Assembly (NCBI RefSeq): GCF_002245495.1
Contig: NZ_NQJF01000005.1
Span: forward strand, 62,001 to 126,000
Direction of reading: 5' to 3'
Source: Oceanimonas baumannii
GTDB lineage: Bacteria; Pseudomonadota; Gammaproteobacteria; Enterobacterales; Aeromonadaceae
Length of the DNA stretch: 64,000 bases
Within the stretch, counting starts at the first letter, position 1, and each line of letters starts with the position of its first letter. Shown here piece after piece: positions 18,724-29,089 of the stretch. The notes under the pieces were generated by a model. The model searched no databases, was not told where the DNA came from, and was given only the letters and a program-made list of their open reading frames with translations. The position numbers and the translations under genes were made by a program.

Positions 18724-19782
18724 ATGTATCAAGCCAGTGAAAAACGTCTCTTCAGCCACCGGCTGCGTGACACCAACAGCGCTTTCCTGCCTGCCCGAGC
18801 TGCCGGCACGGCACCGGTGCGGGTCGGCTTCGTGCTGCAGCCCCATTTCTCGATGATGGCGTTCACCGCCGCCGTCGACGCTCTGGTGACTGCCAACCTG
18901 GTCCACTCCACGCCGCTGTTCACCATCAGCAGCTATGGCCTCGACAGCGCCACGGTGTGCAGCGACCTGGCAATTGATATTTCAGCCAATCACACCCTCG
19001 ACGAACTGCCTCTGGACGGCGATAACGCCCTGGATGTGGTGGTGGTATGTGGCGGATTTCGCTGCGACTTATCCGAGCAGGGTCTGCTTAGCCGCAAACT
19101 CAGACTGGCGGCCCGGCGTGAGAGAGTACTGGGCGGGCTATGGAACGGTGCAGTGGCGCTGGCCCATGCCGGCACCCTGGATGGCCTGTGCTGCGCCATC
19201 CACCCCGATAACCACAGCTTTGCCAAAGAGCGCTTTTCACGGGTAGAGATCTCCAGCCGGGCCCTGGAAGCAAACAGTCACATTCTGACCAGTGCCGGCC
19301 CCAGCAGCGCCCTGGAAATGATGCTGTTGCTGATTGAGCGACTGCACGGCACCGACACGGTACGGGCCATTCGTGAAATTCTGAGCAGCGATCGTCTGGC
19401 CGACAGCAGCGAAACCCGGCTCGCCCTGGCGGAAAACGATCCCGCCCTGCCCCGCCCGCTCAGAGATCTGCTGCGACTGATGAACAGCAACATTGAGGAG
19501 CCACTCAGTATTGACGAGCTGGCCAGTTATGCCGGATTGTCGCGACGGCGGATGGAACGGTTATTTCAGACCCACCTGCAGGCCACGCCATCGCGCTATT
19601 ATCTGGAGCTGCGTATCACCCAGGCCCGCCGCCTGCTGCTGCAAAGCGATACCAGCATCGCTAACATTGCGGTGGCCTGTGGTTTTGTCAGCTCGACTCA
19701 CTTCAGCCACTGTTTTAAAGATTTTTTCGGGGTATCCCCCAGCCAGGCCCGTCAGCTGCGCCGCACCGGGGCCCATGAGTGA
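18724..19782 (+). CDS. gbdR: GlxA/AraC-family regulator, GbdR-like
   Basis: A 352-residue activator with an N-terminal DJ-1/PfpI-like ligand domain (about 30-220) and two C-terminal AraC helix-turn-helix motifs (SIDELASYAGLSRRRMERLF and ACGFVSSTHFSHCFKDFFG). In Pseudomonas, GbdR senses glycine betaine or dimethylglycine and activates the betaine and sarcosine genes. Divergent placement next to glyA-soxBDAG supports the same role here. The ATG at 18724 is chosen; a GTG at 18688 is also in frame and neither has a clear ribosome-binding site. The symbol rests on context plus architecture. Confidence 0.82.
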   Translation: MYQASEKRLFSHRLRDTNSAFLPARAAGTAPVRVGFVLQPHFSMMAFTAAVDALVTANLVHSTPLFTISSYGLDSATVCSDLAIDISANHTLDELPLDGDNALDVVVVCGGFRCDLSEQGLLSRKLRLAARRERVLGGLWNGAVALAHAGTLDGLCCAIHPDNHSFAKERFSRVEISSRALEANSHILTSAGPSSALEMMLLLIERLHGTDTVRAIREILSSDRLADSSETRLALAENDPALPRPLRDLLRLMNSNIEEPLSIDELASYAGLSRRRMERLFQTHLQATPSRYYLELRITQARRLLLQSDTSIANIAVACGFVSSTHFSHCFKDFFGVSPSQARQLRRTGAHE

Positions 19783-19849
19783 ACACATTGACAAGTTCTC
19801 AGCAGTGGTGATAAGTAATGCCGCTACCAACCTTCAGGGCAGGCGCGAT

Positions 19850-20563
19850 ATGGATATCAGCATTCTGATAGTAGAAGATGACAGCATCACCCGACATTGC
19901 CTGGTTGACTATTTTCGTCAGGAGCAATACACCGTATACGAAGCAGCCAGCGCTGAGAAAGCAGAAAGTATTATGCAGGATCATAATATTGATCTTATTT
20001 TGCTTGATATACAGCTGCCAGGGAAAGATGGTCTTACCCTCACCCGGGAAATTCGTACCCGGGGAAATACCGGTATTATTCTGGTAACCAGCAGACAGGA
20101 TGAAATAGAACGTATTATCGGGCTGGAATGTGGTGCTGATGAATATGTGTCCAAACCGTTCAATTTGCGTGAATTACTCGCTCGTACAAAGAATCTGGCA
20201 GCGCGTGTCCGGGCTGCCGCCCCCGGTAACGAAAACCGGGCCAACCTGCGTCGGTTTGAAAATTGGAAATTAGATCTCGACAGACGTCTGCTGTTAAGTG
20301 AAAAAAACGAAACGACGGCACTCACCCATGGTGAATATCAGCTGCTATGCGCATTTATCAATAATGCCGGTCACACTCTGTCACGAGATCAATTAATGGA
20401 TCGCATTAAAAACCGGGAATGGACTCCCAATGATCGCACTATTGATGTATTAGTAGGCCGGCTGAGACGAAAATTACATGATGCCCCTGCCAACCCGCGT
20501 ATCATTCTTACCGTACATGGTGCTGGCTATGTCTTTACTCCCAAGGCAGTGCCGTGTTACTGA
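19850..20563 (+). CDS. OmpR/TorR-type response regulator
   Basis: A 237-residue response regulator: receiver domain with the acidic pair E9/D10/D11, phospho-acceptor D53 (LILLDIQLPG) and the conserved KPF lysine, then a winged-helix DNA-binding domain (about 135-232) ending GAGYVF. MDISILIVEDD at 19850 is the natural family start; an in-frame ATG at 19775 overlaps the end of the preceding gene. Its last codons overlap the next gene (binding protein), and a hybrid kinase follows, so it is the output of that three-gene system. Pattern is closest to TorR. Confidence 0.9.
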   Translation: MDISILIVEDDSITRHCLVDYFRQEQYTVYEAASAEKAESIMQDHNIDLILLDIQLPGKDGLTLTREIRTRGNTGIILVTSRQDEIERIIGLECGADEYVSKPFNLRELLARTKNLAARVRAAAPGNENRANLRRFENWKLDLDRRLLLSEKNETTALTHGEYQLLCAFINNAGHTLSRDQLMDRIKNREWTPNDRTIDVLVGRLRRKLHDAPANPRIILTVHGAGYVFTPKAVPCY

Positions 20564-21306
20564 TTTTTCTCACGTTGTTATTGACAACATCTTCAGCAGT
20601 CAGTGCAGAGTTATCTGCCATTACCGCCTGTGGTCACCCGGAAATACCTCCCCTGTCCTGGGAGCAGGACAACGAACTGACCGGCATTGCCCCCCATCTG
20701 ATGCGCAAACTGCTCGCTGAACAGGGCTATACCATCAATATGCAGGTGTTTGGTAACTGGGAACGCTGCCAGCTGGCAGCCAGACGGGGGAAGGTCGACC
20801 TGCTGGTCTCCGCCTACAAGACGCACGATCGAGAACAGCACTTTCTGTTCAGCGACACCCCCATGGTGGCAGATCCGGTGGTCTTGTTTACACACTTCGG
20901 CAATGGCGGCCGCTCTCCCTGGACTCTTACCAGCAATACGGTCGGCCTGCTGTTTGGCGACAGCTTCGGTGATGAATTTGACCGCCAGGCCGGTCACCAC
21001 CCCAATGTGGAGCGGGTGTCTACCGGCAGACAAAATTTTCATAAACTGGCACTGGGGCGCATTGACTATATGCCCATCGGACTTGCTACCGGCCGGCTGC
21101 AGGCACAAAAGCTGGCGCTGACCGACAGGGTACATCCCCTGCCCGGACTACTGGCCCTGGAACGTTATCATATTGCCATTCCCAAAGGCTCCGTGCTCGA
21201 ACCCCTGCTGCCGCTACTTTCGGCGAGATTAAACGCACTGGTTGAAGATCATTACATCGAGCGCATTACGCCTTTTTTTGAACAAAAATACCTGGACGCC
21301 CCCTGA
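20554..21306 (+). CDS. Periplasmic solute-binding protein (SBP_bac_3 type)
   Basis: A 250-residue secreted protein with a short signal peptide (ending near SAVSA) and a family 3 solute-binding fold: [20 protein letters not shown] at the mature N-terminus, then [19 protein letters not shown] and SDTPMV. It starts with GTG at 20554, overlapping the response regulator by 10 nt, and its TGA overlaps the kinase ATG. No permease or ATPase genes are nearby, so it probably presents a ligand to the kinase, as TorT does for TorS, and does not feed an ABC importer. Confidence 0.82.
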   Translation: MLLIFLTLLLTTSSAVSAELSAITACGHPEIPPLSWEQDNELTGIAPHLMRKLLAEQGYTINMQVFGNWERCQLAARRGKVDLLVSAYKTHDREQHFLFSDTPMVADPVVLFTHFGNGGRSPWTLTSNTVGLLFGDSFGDEFDRQAGHHPNVERVSTGRQNFHKLALGRIDYMPIGLATGRLQAQKLALTDRVHPLPGLLALERYHIAIPKGSVLEPLLPLLSARLNALVEDHYIERITPFFEQKYLDAP

Positions 21307-23570
21307 TGAGCACTTTGCTGAGCCTGCTGCCCCGCCACCGGAGGCCGCGTACCCTGAGTTTTCGCCTGTTCTGGCTGGTTATTGGCGTCAGTCTGTGCTT
21401 TACCCTCCTGTCTACAGCCGTACAGGTCTGGATGGATCACCGTAAAATCAGTCAGGATATGGATAAACGGCTGGCACTGATCGAAGAAAGCTATCTGGAC
21501 GGACTGTCCCAGAGCCTGTGGGATCTGAACCTGCCTCAGGTCATGCTGCAACTGGACAGCATGCTCGACATGCCGCACATGGCCAGTCTTACCGTCACCG
21601 GTGACGGTCTGGAGCAGCCGCTCACCCTCAGCAAAGGGCCGGATCACGACGGCGTTAACCCGCACAGCTTTGAACTGATTTACCCGAGTCCGGTACTGGG
21701 GCTGCAAAGCGTCGGCCAGCTTGAAGTTTCCTTCAGCCGGCAAAGCATTCGTCATCAGCTGTTTTCACGCGCACGCACTATTTTGCTGGGGCAGTCACTG
21801 ACGGTACTGATGATTGCCCTGAGCCTGATGCTGGTATTTCGGCGGAGGGTTACCCGTCATCTGGAGCACATGGCCAGCTATGTCGAGCAGATAGGCAAAG
21901 GCCGCCCCGGGGCTGAACCGCTCAACCTGTCTCGTAACCCCGGCGAGCTGTCCGACGAACTCGACACCCTGGTGGGTGCCATCAACAGCATGCGTCAGTC
22001 GGTGGAACGCCGCCAGAGCGAACTGCAGCATGACAAGGAAAAACTCGAGGCACTGGTCGACAAACGCACGCTGAACCTGCGCCAGGCTAAAGAAGAAGCA
22101 GAAGCAGCCAACAACGCCAAATCCCGTTTTATTGCGAATATGACTCACGAGCTGCGCACCCCCATGAACGGCATCATGGGCACCCTGACCCTGCTCAAGC
22201 CGGCACTGGAAAACCGCTCCGAGAAAGGTCTGCTCGACACGCTGCAGCACTCGGCAGACCACCTGCTGATGCTGCTGAACGACGTGCTTGATTATGCCGC
22301 ACTGGAACAAGGACCACTGCCGGAAGAGCCGGCACCGTTTGCCCTGAGCGAACTGCTGGAAAGCACCATTGCCATGATGCAGGGCTATGCCGGTGCCAAA
22401 CAGATCCGACTCAGACTGAACGCCCCCGATACCCTGCCCTGGCTGTCGGGCCATGCCGGCCGGGTGCGCCAGGTACTGATTAACCTCTTATCAAATGCCA
22501 TCAAATTTACCAGTGAAGGCGGACACATCAGACTGACGGTACGTCCGGTAAGCAAGGGCTGGCAGTTTGTGGTTGAAGACAATGGCATTGGTATTGCCAG
22601 CGAGCAGCAGGATCGCATTTTTGAACGCTTTACCCAGGCTGACGAAAGCATCGGCCGCCGTTATGGCGGTACCGGCCTGGGCCTGGCGATTTCCCGCCGC
22701 CTGATTGAAGCCATGGGGGGAACACTGCATCTAGACAGCACACCCGGCCAGGGAAGCCGGTTCAGCTTTACGCTGCCACTCACACAGGTGGCCGCCCAGA
22801 TTAAGGATCAACACACCGAACTGGCCGCCCTGCCCAGTCTCAGTCTGTTACTGGTGGAAGATGTGGCCATTAACCGGGGCATTCTCACGGCACTGCTGGA
22901 GCAACATCATCACCTTGTCAGCCAGGCAGAAAGCGGTGAGCAAGCTCTGGAAATAGCACGCCAGCAGGCCTTTGATGTGATCCTGATGGACATGCACCTG
23001 CCCGGCATGGACGGACTGGAGACCAGCCGGCATCTGCGTGAACAAATTACCGGCCTGAATCAGAGCACCCCCGTTATCGCACTGACCGCCAGCGTCACAC
23101 CGGAGGACATTCGCCGTTACCTGGACGCCGGCCTCAAGGCCGTGGTGGCCAAACCGGTGCAATGGCCCCGGCTGACTCAGGCACTGGCCCGGGCCATGGA
23201 CATCAAGCTGCAGCCCGAGCTGGTGCTGGAGCAACCTCTGCTGCAGGAACACTTGCGGGTACTGGGCCGGGGCCGGCTGCTGGCCATGGTAAAAAGTTTT
23301 ACCGGGGAGCTGCCCGCAAGAACGGCAGAGCTGCAACGGGCCATTGAACATGAAGATCATCACGAGCTCGCCCGCCTGGCCCATCGCCTGGGTGGCACCG
23401 CAGGCATGCTGGCACAAACCCGGCTGGCGGACGCGCTGGCCGAGCTGGAGCAGGCCGCCAATGCACAAACTTCCTTCCGGCAGCTGCCCGTCAATGCCCT
23501 GGAGCGTATTATACGGGACACCCGTAAAACTCTGACCGTGCTATGTCAGCGTCTGGAAAACAAAAAATAA
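21306..23570 (+). CDS. Hybrid sensor histidine kinase (HisKA-HATPase-REC-Hpt)
   Basis: A 754-residue membrane kinase: TM1 (about 20-42), a periplasmic sensor of ~120 residues, TM2 (about 160-180), HAMP, coiled coil, HisKA with H281 in [12 protein letters not shown], HATPase ([17 protein letters not shown]), receiver with D562 (ILMDMHLPG) and a C-terminal Hpt with H693 ([10 protein letters not shown]). The phosphorelay should end on the OmpR-type regulator at 19850. Architecture matches TorS-like kinases that use a periplasmic partner protein. The signal is unknown; the next gene is an Na+/H+ antiporter. Confidence 0.92.
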   Translation: MSTLLSLLPRHRRPRTLSFRLFWLVIGVSLCFTLLSTAVQVWMDHRKISQDMDKRLALIEESYLDGLSQSLWDLNLPQVMLQLDSMLDMPHMASLTVTGDGLEQPLTLSKGPDHDGVNPHSFELIYPSPVLGLQSVGQLEVSFSRQSIRHQLFSRARTILLGQSLTVLMIALSLMLVFRRRVTRHLEHMASYVEQIGKGRPGAEPLNLSRNPGELSDELDTLVGAINSMRQSVERRQSELQHDKEKLEALVDKRTLNLRQAKEEAEAANNAKSRFIANMTHELRTPMNGIMGTLTLLKPALENRSEKGLLDTLQHSADHLLMLLNDVLDYAALEQGPLPEEPAPFALSELLESTIAMMQGYAGAKQIRLRLNAPDTLPWLSGHAGRVRQVLINLLSNAIKFTSEGGHIRLTVRPVSKGWQFVVEDNGIGIASEQQDRIFERFTQADESIGRRYGGTGLGLAISRRLIEAMGGTLHLDSTPGQGSRFSFTLPLTQVAAQIKDQHTELAALPSLSLLLVEDVAINRGILTALLEQHHHLVSQAESGEQALEIARQQAFDVILMDMHLPGMDGLETSRHLREQITGLNQSTPVIALTASVTPEDIRRYLDAGLKAVVAKPVQWPRLTQALARAMDIKLQPELVLEQPLLQEHLRVLGRGRLLAMVKSFTGELPARTAELQRAIEHEDHHELARLAHRLGGTAGMLAQTRLADALAELEQAANAQTSFRQLPVNALERIIRDTRKTLTVLCQRLENKK

Positions 23571-23648
23571 CACAAATTATTTACAAAAAATTACAAATAG
23601 TGAAACAGTAATAAACATTCTCTCATTAGCCTGAGACCGTTACATATT

Positions 23649-23672
23649 GCCTCCCGGCACTTATCGGGAGGG
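23649..23672 (+). repeat. Inverted repeat before nhaC
   Basis: CCTCCCG and CGGGAGG arms around an ACTTAT-type loop lie between the kinase gene and nhaC, about 25 nt before the nhaC ribosome-binding site. No T run follows, so it may be a leader structure and not a terminator. The stretch just upstream (23571-23640) is very AT-rich and could hold the nhaC promoter. Confidence 0.5.
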
Positions 23673-23693
23673 CTCAGGCTCAAGGAGAGAACC

Positions 23694-25166
23694 ATGACAA
23701 TCAACAAACCCCACAAACCCGGCTTCTGGCTGGCCTGTCTGCCCATCGCCCTCACCTTTATGGTGCTGGGTGTGCAACTGTTTTACTTCGGCAATTTTAC
23801 TCCCCATATTCCCCTCGCCATCGGCGTGGCCGTCACCGCACTGATCGGCTGGCTGCGTGGCTATCGCTGGAATGACATGGAAGAGGGCATGATGCACGTG
23901 GTGCGTCTCGGCCTGCAGTCGGTAGGGATTCTGATCATCGTGGGCATGATTGTCGGCATCTGGATTGCCAGCGGCACTGTTCCCTATCTGATTAAACTGG
24001 GCCTAAGCTTAATTTCACCGGAACTGTTCCTGGCGGCATCCGTGCTGATCTGCACCGTGGTATCGCTGTCGCTTGGTACCTCCTGGGGCACCACCGGCAC
24101 CGTGGGTCTGGCGCTGATGGGCATCGGCAACGGCTTTGACATTCCCATGTACTGGACTGCCGGGGCCGTAGTGTCGGGCGCCTTCTTCGGTGACAAGATG
24201 TCGCCGCTGTCCGACACCACTAACCTGGCCCCCGCCGTCACCGGGGTCAACCTGTTCGACCACATCCGTAACATGCTGCCCACCACCATTCCCGCCATGC
24301 TCATTGCACTGGTTATTTACCTGGTGGCAGGCTTTGCTCTGATTGGCGATCAGTTGGTCAATTTTGCCCGTATAGACACCATTATTAACGGCCTGGAGCA
24401 ACACTTTGCACTGTCCTGGAGCCTGCTGCTGCCGCTGGTGGTTACCATTGGCCTGGCGCTGAAGAAAATGCCGGCCCTGCCCACCCTGTTTGCCGGTGCT
24501 CTGCTGGGGCTGGCCACCGCCATGCTGACCCAGGGGGTCGGCCTGCAACAGGCTTTTGAGTTTATGTTCAGTGGTTACCAGATTGACACCGGCGTGCGCG
24601 AAATCGACACCCTGCTCAACCGGGGCGGCATTCAGAGCATGACCTGGGTGATCACCCTGATGCTGGTGGCCCTGGCCTTTGGCGGCGTGCTCGAGCGTAC
24701 CGGCTGTCTGGAAGTCATTGTGGAAAAAATACTGAGCCGGGCCAAAAGCTTTGGTGCCCTGCAGTCTTCCGCCATTGCCACCTCGGCCATGACCAACGTG
24801 GTGGGCGGCGATCCTTATCTGTCCATTGCCCTGCCCGGCCGCATGTATGCCCCCGCTTACAAGACCAAAGGCTACTCACCGCTCAATCTGTCCCGCGCCT
24901 GTGAGGAAGGCGGCACCCTGATCTCACCGCTGATTCCCTGGAATGCCGGCGGGGCCGTGGTGATCACCGCCCTGGGGCTCGGCATCTCCGACGGCAACAC
25001 CGAGAACCTGCTGTATATTCCGCTGGCCTTCGCCTGCTGGCTGTCGCCGCTGATCGGCATGGCCTATGCCCACCTGGGCTGGTTCTCGCCCAAGGCGTCG
25101 GCCAGTGAAAAGGCACAGTGGCAACAGGAAGCCGCCGAACTGGCTGCGCCGGCACCAGCAAAGTAG
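23694..25166 (+). CDS. nhaC: NhaC-family Na+/H+ antiporter
   Basis: A 490-residue inner-membrane protein with about 11-12 TM helices and NhaC family landmarks (SLGTSWGTTGTVGLALMGIG, GAFFGDKMSPLSDTTNLAPA, CEEGGTLISPLIPWN). It would exchange sodium for protons, or an organic counter-ion in some members. AAGGAGAG precedes the ATG. The gene follows the two-component operon and ends in a strong terminator. In a salt-adapted cell this fits sodium homeostasis. Confidence 0.9.
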   Translation: MTINKPHKPGFWLACLPIALTFMVLGVQLFYFGNFTPHIPLAIGVAVTALIGWLRGYRWNDMEEGMMHVVRLGLQSVGILIIVGMIVGIWIASGTVPYLIKLGLSLISPELFLAASVLICTVVSLSLGTSWGTTGTVGLALMGIGNGFDIPMYWTAGAVVSGAFFGDKMSPLSDTTNLAPAVTGVNLFDHIRNMLPTTIPAMLIALVIYLVAGFALIGDQLVNFARIDTIINGLEQHFALSWSLLLPLVVTIGLALKKMPALPTLFAGALLGLATAMLTQGVGLQQAFEFMFSGYQIDTGVREIDTLLNRGGIQSMTWVITLMLVALAFGGVLERTGCLEVIVEKILSRAKSFGALQSSAIATSAMTNVVGGDPYLSIALPGRMYAPAYKTKGYSPLNLSRACEEGGTLISPLIPWNAGGAVVITALGLGISDGNTENLLYIPLAFACWLSPLIGMAYAHLGWFSPKASASEKAQWQQEAAELAAPAPAK

Positions 25167-25184
25167 TACTGCTCGAATAACATA

Positions 25185-25210
25185 AAAAACGGGCCATCCG
25201 GCCCGTTTTT
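25185..25210 (+). terminator. Bidirectional terminator between nhaC and the TRAP operon
   Basis: AAAAACGGGCC and GGCCCGTTTTT form an 11-bp stem with a short loop. It serves nhaC on the plus strand; the facing A run allows it to stop the convergent TRAP operon as well. Confidence 0.9.
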
Positions 25211-25264
25211 GGTGCTCTGTTAATTCCGTTATCGACGTGTCCGGACCAGCCACAGTAGCGAAGT

Positions 25265-26557
25265 CTATTTGCCGAACGCCAGGTCACGCAAAAACAGGGC
25301 TGTTTGCGGCATCAGTATCAGCAGTACCGCAACCGTAATTAACATGATAACAAATGGCAGAGACCCCTTAACCACATCCATATAACGCCGGCGAAATACC
25401 GCCACCGCGGTAAATATATTACAGCCAAAAGGAGGAGTGACGGCTCCAATAGCAACCTGCAGGGTAATAATAACCCCAATCAGTACCTTATCCAGCTCCA
25501 ACCGTTCAATTTCAGGCAGGAAAATGGGCACCAGGATCAGGATAACCACAATGGAATCAACGAACATACAACCAACAAAGAACGCAATGGAAATGGCCAG
25601 CAACAGCCCGACTTCCGTCGCGTCGTTTAACCCCAGCCCGGCCATAATGGCCTGAGGGATCTGGGCAAATGAAATCACCCACGAAAAGGCACTGCCCACC
25701 GCCACCAGAATAAATACCACAGCGGTAATCAGCCCGGTAGACTTGGCAATACCAAGCACATCCTTAAAATTTAATTCACGAAATATAACAACTTCCAGCA
25801 GCAGGGCATAGAGCACACAAATCGATGCAGCTTCGGTAGGACTGAACAGACCACCATAAATACCGACAACCACAATAATGGGGAAACCAAGCGGCCAGAC
25901 AGCTTCCCTGGTTGATTTCATTTTTTCGTTCCAGCTGGATCTGGCGACTGTTGGCACCTGATGTTTAACGGCGAAGAACACGGAATAAGCCGAAAATAAA
26001 ATCAGGATCAGTAAACCGGGCACGACACCGGCAATAAACAACTCTGATATAGATGTTTGTGAAATACCGCCATAGATAATCATGCCAATGCTGGGAGGAA
26101 TAAGCAGTGCAATCCCACTGGCACTGATGATCAATGATAGTGAAAACGAGTCCTTATACCCGTTCTGAATAAGTTTAGGATGAAGCGGTGATCCCACCGC
26201 CACCACAGTGGCCTGAGTAGAGCCTGATACGGCACCGAACATGGTACACGCGGCTGCAGTACTGACTGCCAGTCCACCTTTGTAGTGACCAATATAGGCC
26301 ATTACCATCTCAATCAGCTTGTTGGCAGAGCGCCCCTTGGTCATGATGTCCGCCGCCAGAATGAACATGGGCACCGCAATCAGTGAGGCGGGCCTGATGC
26401 CGGCAAACATCTGCTGAATCATAAAGTGAGAGCTATCAAAGCCACTAAATTGTATATAAAAGCCAATGAGGGTTGCTACCAGCATGGGGATCATCATGGG
26501 AAATCCAAGCAGTAACAGCAATACCATCGCGATCAGCATTAATGAGGTCATGTCCAT
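25265..26557 (-). CDS. teaC: TRAP transporter large permease (ectoine type)
   Basis: A 430-residue DctM-family permease with about 12 TM helices (GFPMMIPMLVATLIGFYIQF at the N-terminus, GAVTPPFGCNIF near the C-terminus). It moves the solute delivered by the periplasmic binding protein using a sodium gradient. AGGGGA precedes the ATG and the small permease lies 9 nt upstream. The substrate assignment (ectoine/hydroxyectoine) comes from the TeaA-like binding protein and the adjacent doe/eut genes. Confidence 0.85.
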   Translation of the reverse strand: MDMTSLMLIAMVLLLLLGFPMMIPMLVATLIGFYIQFSGFDSSHFMIQQMFAGIRPASLIAVPMFILAADIMTKGRSANKLIEMVMAYIGHYKGGLAVSTAAACTMFGAVSGSTQATVVAVGSPLHPKLIQNGYKDSFSLSLIISASGIALLIPPSIGMIIYGGISQTSISELFIAGVVPGLLILILFSAYSVFFAVKHQVPTVARSSWNEKMKSTREAVWPLGFPIIVVVGIYGGLFSPTEAASICVLYALLLEVVIFRELNFKDVLGIAKSTGLITAVVFILVAVGSAFSWVISFAQIPQAIMAGLGLNDATEVGLLLAISIAFFVGCMFVDSIVVILILVPIFLPEIERLELDKVLIGVIITLQVAIGAVTPPFGCNIFTAVAVFRRRYMDVVKGSLPFVIMLITVAVLLILMPQTALFLRDLAFGK

Positions 26558-26566
26558 CTCTATCCC

Positions 26567-27130
26567 CTAAAGTTCTGCCACAGTGTCGTGCTGCTGGTTA
26601 GTCACCTCACTGGCCAGGAAGACCTCTGTATTAAAGAGATTTTTAATTCCGGCAAGAAAGTATTCCATACCAGTGATAAACAGGCTGATGGGTGCCCATA
26701 GATAAATGGTGTATACCGGTATTTGCAATGCCGGCAACAGTTGCCCGCGCGGTGCAATCCATAATATATACTTTATTGAAAAATAGCCGATGACCAGAAT
26801 ACAGATAGCAGTAACGAAAGAAATGATGATCATCAGAACTTTCTGATATTTCTTTGGAAGGGCATCAAAAATGGCTGTCATCCGGATATGACTGCCATGG
26901 CGGGCAGCAAAACTTGTTCCGGCGAATGTGATAAGAATAATCAGAATGCTGTTCACCTCCTCAGCAAAGAACAGACTGTTATTAAAAATAACACGACCAA
27001 TAACATTAAAGATATTGTTAAATGCCATTAACAATACACTGATAACCAGTATGGCGCCTTCCACTTTATTAATGATGCCAATAAAGTAATGGTAAGCTGA
27101 TTTTATCTGGTTGGGAGACGAGGTTTTCAT
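26567..27130 (-). CDS. teaB: TRAP transporter small permease (DctQ type)
   Basis: A 187-residue DctQ-family subunit with four predicted TM helices (first at about 20-40). It pairs with the large permease encoded 9 nt downstream. AAGGA lies before the ATG. Base composition is more AT-rich than in neighbouring genes, as often seen in TRAP small permeases. Confidence 0.85.
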   Translation of the reverse strand: MKTSSPNQIKSAYHYFIGIINKVEGAILVISVLLMAFNNIFNVIGRVIFNNSLFFAEEVNSILIILITFAGTSFAARHGSHIRMTAIFDALPKKYQKVLMIIISFVTAICILVIGYFSIKYILWIAPRGQLLPALQIPVYTIYLWAPISLFITGMEYFLAGIKNLFNTEVFLASEVTNQQHDTVAEL

Positions 27131-27195
27131 CAGCAGGTCCTTGGATCTTTAGAGTACGATTGTGGTGCAGTAAACCCTGCACCACAGAAAGGAGC

Positions 27196-28215
27196 TTACT
27201 TGCCGCTGGCTGCCTGTAAATCTGCTTCCATTTGTTCAAGAATCGCTTTCCCTGAATCACCGGTCATGGTGACAAACTTTTCCTTTACCGAGGAAGAAGC
27301 TTCGCGGAAGCGCACTCGCTTATCCTCATCGAGTGAAACCAGCTTGATATCCGGCTTGGCAGCCTTGACCTTGGCAATGGACTCTTCTTCCAGCCCTTGC
27401 TGATATTCAAGAATGTAATCCGTAGCCTCGCCGATCGCTTTCTGAATCAATGCCTGATCTTCCGCCGGCAAACCGTCATAAAAGCGTTTGTTAGCCATCA
27501 CCGCAGTGGTGAAAATGTTATGACCAATATCGGTGATCACCTCAGATACTTCATACATCTTGGTTGACTCGATATAGAACATGGGATTTTCCTGCCCCTG
27601 AATCATTTTGGTTTGCATCGCACCAAATACTTCTCCCCAAGGCAGCGGTGTCGGTACAGCACCAAAAGACTTATAAGTTTCAACCAACAATGGTGAAGTC
27701 ATCACGCGGATCTTCACACCATCCAGATCCTCAGGCGTTTCAAAGGGCTGCTGAGTAGTAATATGCACCCGGCCCTCGGGGAACATGCTCAATAATTCCA
27801 GGTCTCTTTCTGCGTAAAGCTTGGGAAACGTTTCGTTAATGACCTTGGAATTTTTAAAGAAATAGTTAATTTCGCTTTGCTTTTCAGGAAGAACATACGG
27901 CATCAGGAAAATCTGAGCTTCGGGTATCAGGCTGCCAGTAAAACCAGGTGACTGATCAACAAATTGCAGAATACCGGCCTGAGCCTGCTCCATCACATCA
28001 ACAGACTCTCCCAGTGTACCGAATGGATAGATTTGAACCTTGTGACTGGAATTGGCTTCAACCACTTCCTTAAACCTGGTCGCATAAACGCCCTGGACTT
28101 CGCTCAGGCTTTCTTCAATGGCATAACGCCAGTTAGCGGCATTGGCCTGTAGAGAGCACAACGCCAAAGCAGCGACAGAAATGTTGGTGGTAAGACTCCA
28201 CGCTTTCTTACTCAT
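27196..28215 (-). CDS. teaA: TRAP substrate-binding protein, TeaA/UehA-like (ectoine)
   Basis: A 339-residue periplasmic DctP-family protein with a signal peptide (about 1-26, ending ANA). Mature sequence resembles Halomonas TeaA as I recall it: WRYAIEE at the start, GILQFVDQSPGFTGSLIPEA, TPLPWGEVFGAMQT and GQENPMFYIES, the last two lining the ligand pocket in the family. The aromatic in ENPMFYIES is Tyr where I recall Trp in TeaA, so relative affinity for ectoine and hydroxyectoine could differ. AGAGGG precedes the ATG. It lies next to, and divergent from, doeAB. Confidence 0.85.
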   Translation of the reverse strand: MSKKAWSLTTNISVAALALCSLQANAANWRYAIEESLSEVQGVYATRFKEVVEANSSHKVQIYPFGTLGESVDVMEQAQAGILQFVDQSPGFTGSLIPEAQIFLMPYVLPEKQSEINYFFKNSKVINETFPKLYAERDLELLSMFPEGRVHITTQQPFETPEDLDGVKIRVMTSPLLVETYKSFGAVPTPLPWGEVFGAMQTKMIQGQENPMFYIESTKMYEVSEVITDIGHNIFTTAVMANKRFYDGLPAEDQALIQKAIGEATDYILEYQQGLEEESIAKVKAAKPDIKLVSLDEDKRVRFREASSSVKEKFVTMTGDSGKAILEQMEADLQAASGK

Positions 28216-29089
28216 ATCAGTAATCCCTCTGATGATTTATTTTACTTTAATAAAAGTGGGTTTGGCGGCAGCCTCTGAAGCCCGTTCCTCACCGCGCTTT
28301 AACACTGATTTCTATGGCTGATAATTTAAGTGCTCTTGTACTCTACCGAAGCCGATGGAGGATTTTTTTTGTGTCATAGGGGCAGATGTTGCGACTTCTT
28401 CTGTTATTGGCCTCTACAACAGAAAATCTGTGTCTTACAAACGAATGGCCACCCTATCAAAGCAAGCTCAAACCATTGATAAAATTGACTTTAAAGGCAC
28501 CACCTATCACCTTAAGGAGGTACCTGACCGGCGTTGATCCCGCTCAGGGAAAGGTCCAATATGGGGACAAAAGAGCACCAGGTCGTCACAATACGGAGGT
28601 ATGTCAGCCGCACGATAAGCAAGTCATCAGACAGTGGAAGTCAGGAGAATTTTTTTATTTTTTAAAGCAAATAAAACGATTGACACAATTAAATAAACTG
28701 TTGTGTACTGGCGCCATCTGAAATGGGTCTGACAATACGGTGAGACAAGTATCGTTATTGTGATAATTTTATTTTATTAAGCATATTCTGTCTGGGTCAT
28801 GGAATAGTGATCATGGAAGAATCATATTACTTATTCCAAAAAGGCATGATGCCTGATGAGGTAATTCGCATGGATGAATATTGCCAGCATACTATTTCGT
28901 TTTATGCCGCTATCTCACCGGCACGAAACCGTATCCTTCTAGTAAAAGGCCAGTTCCCCCTCGATCGCTAATATGCGGTTGAGTCGGTGACCACGGCCGA
29001 TTCAACCGCACATCCCCAAAAAGAAATGCCACTTACTGACTTCCCTCAGGGGAAGACAGGGCTTGGTGGTCCCGATTGACATTGATGAG
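28216..29089. promoter_or_regulatory. 870-bp region between teaA and doeA
   Basis: An unusually long, AT-rich divergent intergenic region. Near teaA there is an ACTTT/AAAGT palindrome (28244-28257). A TTGACA hexamer at 28680-28685 could be a -35 element for doeA but has no good -10. A 52-codon frame at 28813-28971 (starting MEESYYLFQKG) and frames of 60 and 111 codons at 28355-28721 are visible, without good ribosome-binding sites or recognisable families. It may carry the DoeX sites or a degraded insertion. Confidence 0.4.

Noticed and set aside
28386-28721. 111-codon frame with a TNEWPPY stretch, resembling the start of a family 3 binding protein
   Set aside because: Similarity ends after a few residues, no binding-protein fold follows, and no ribosome-binding site is visible.
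28813-28971. 52-codon frame (MEESYYLFQKG start) before doeA
   Set aside because: Protein-like composition but weak ribosome-binding site and no family; kept only as a note in the intergenic entry.
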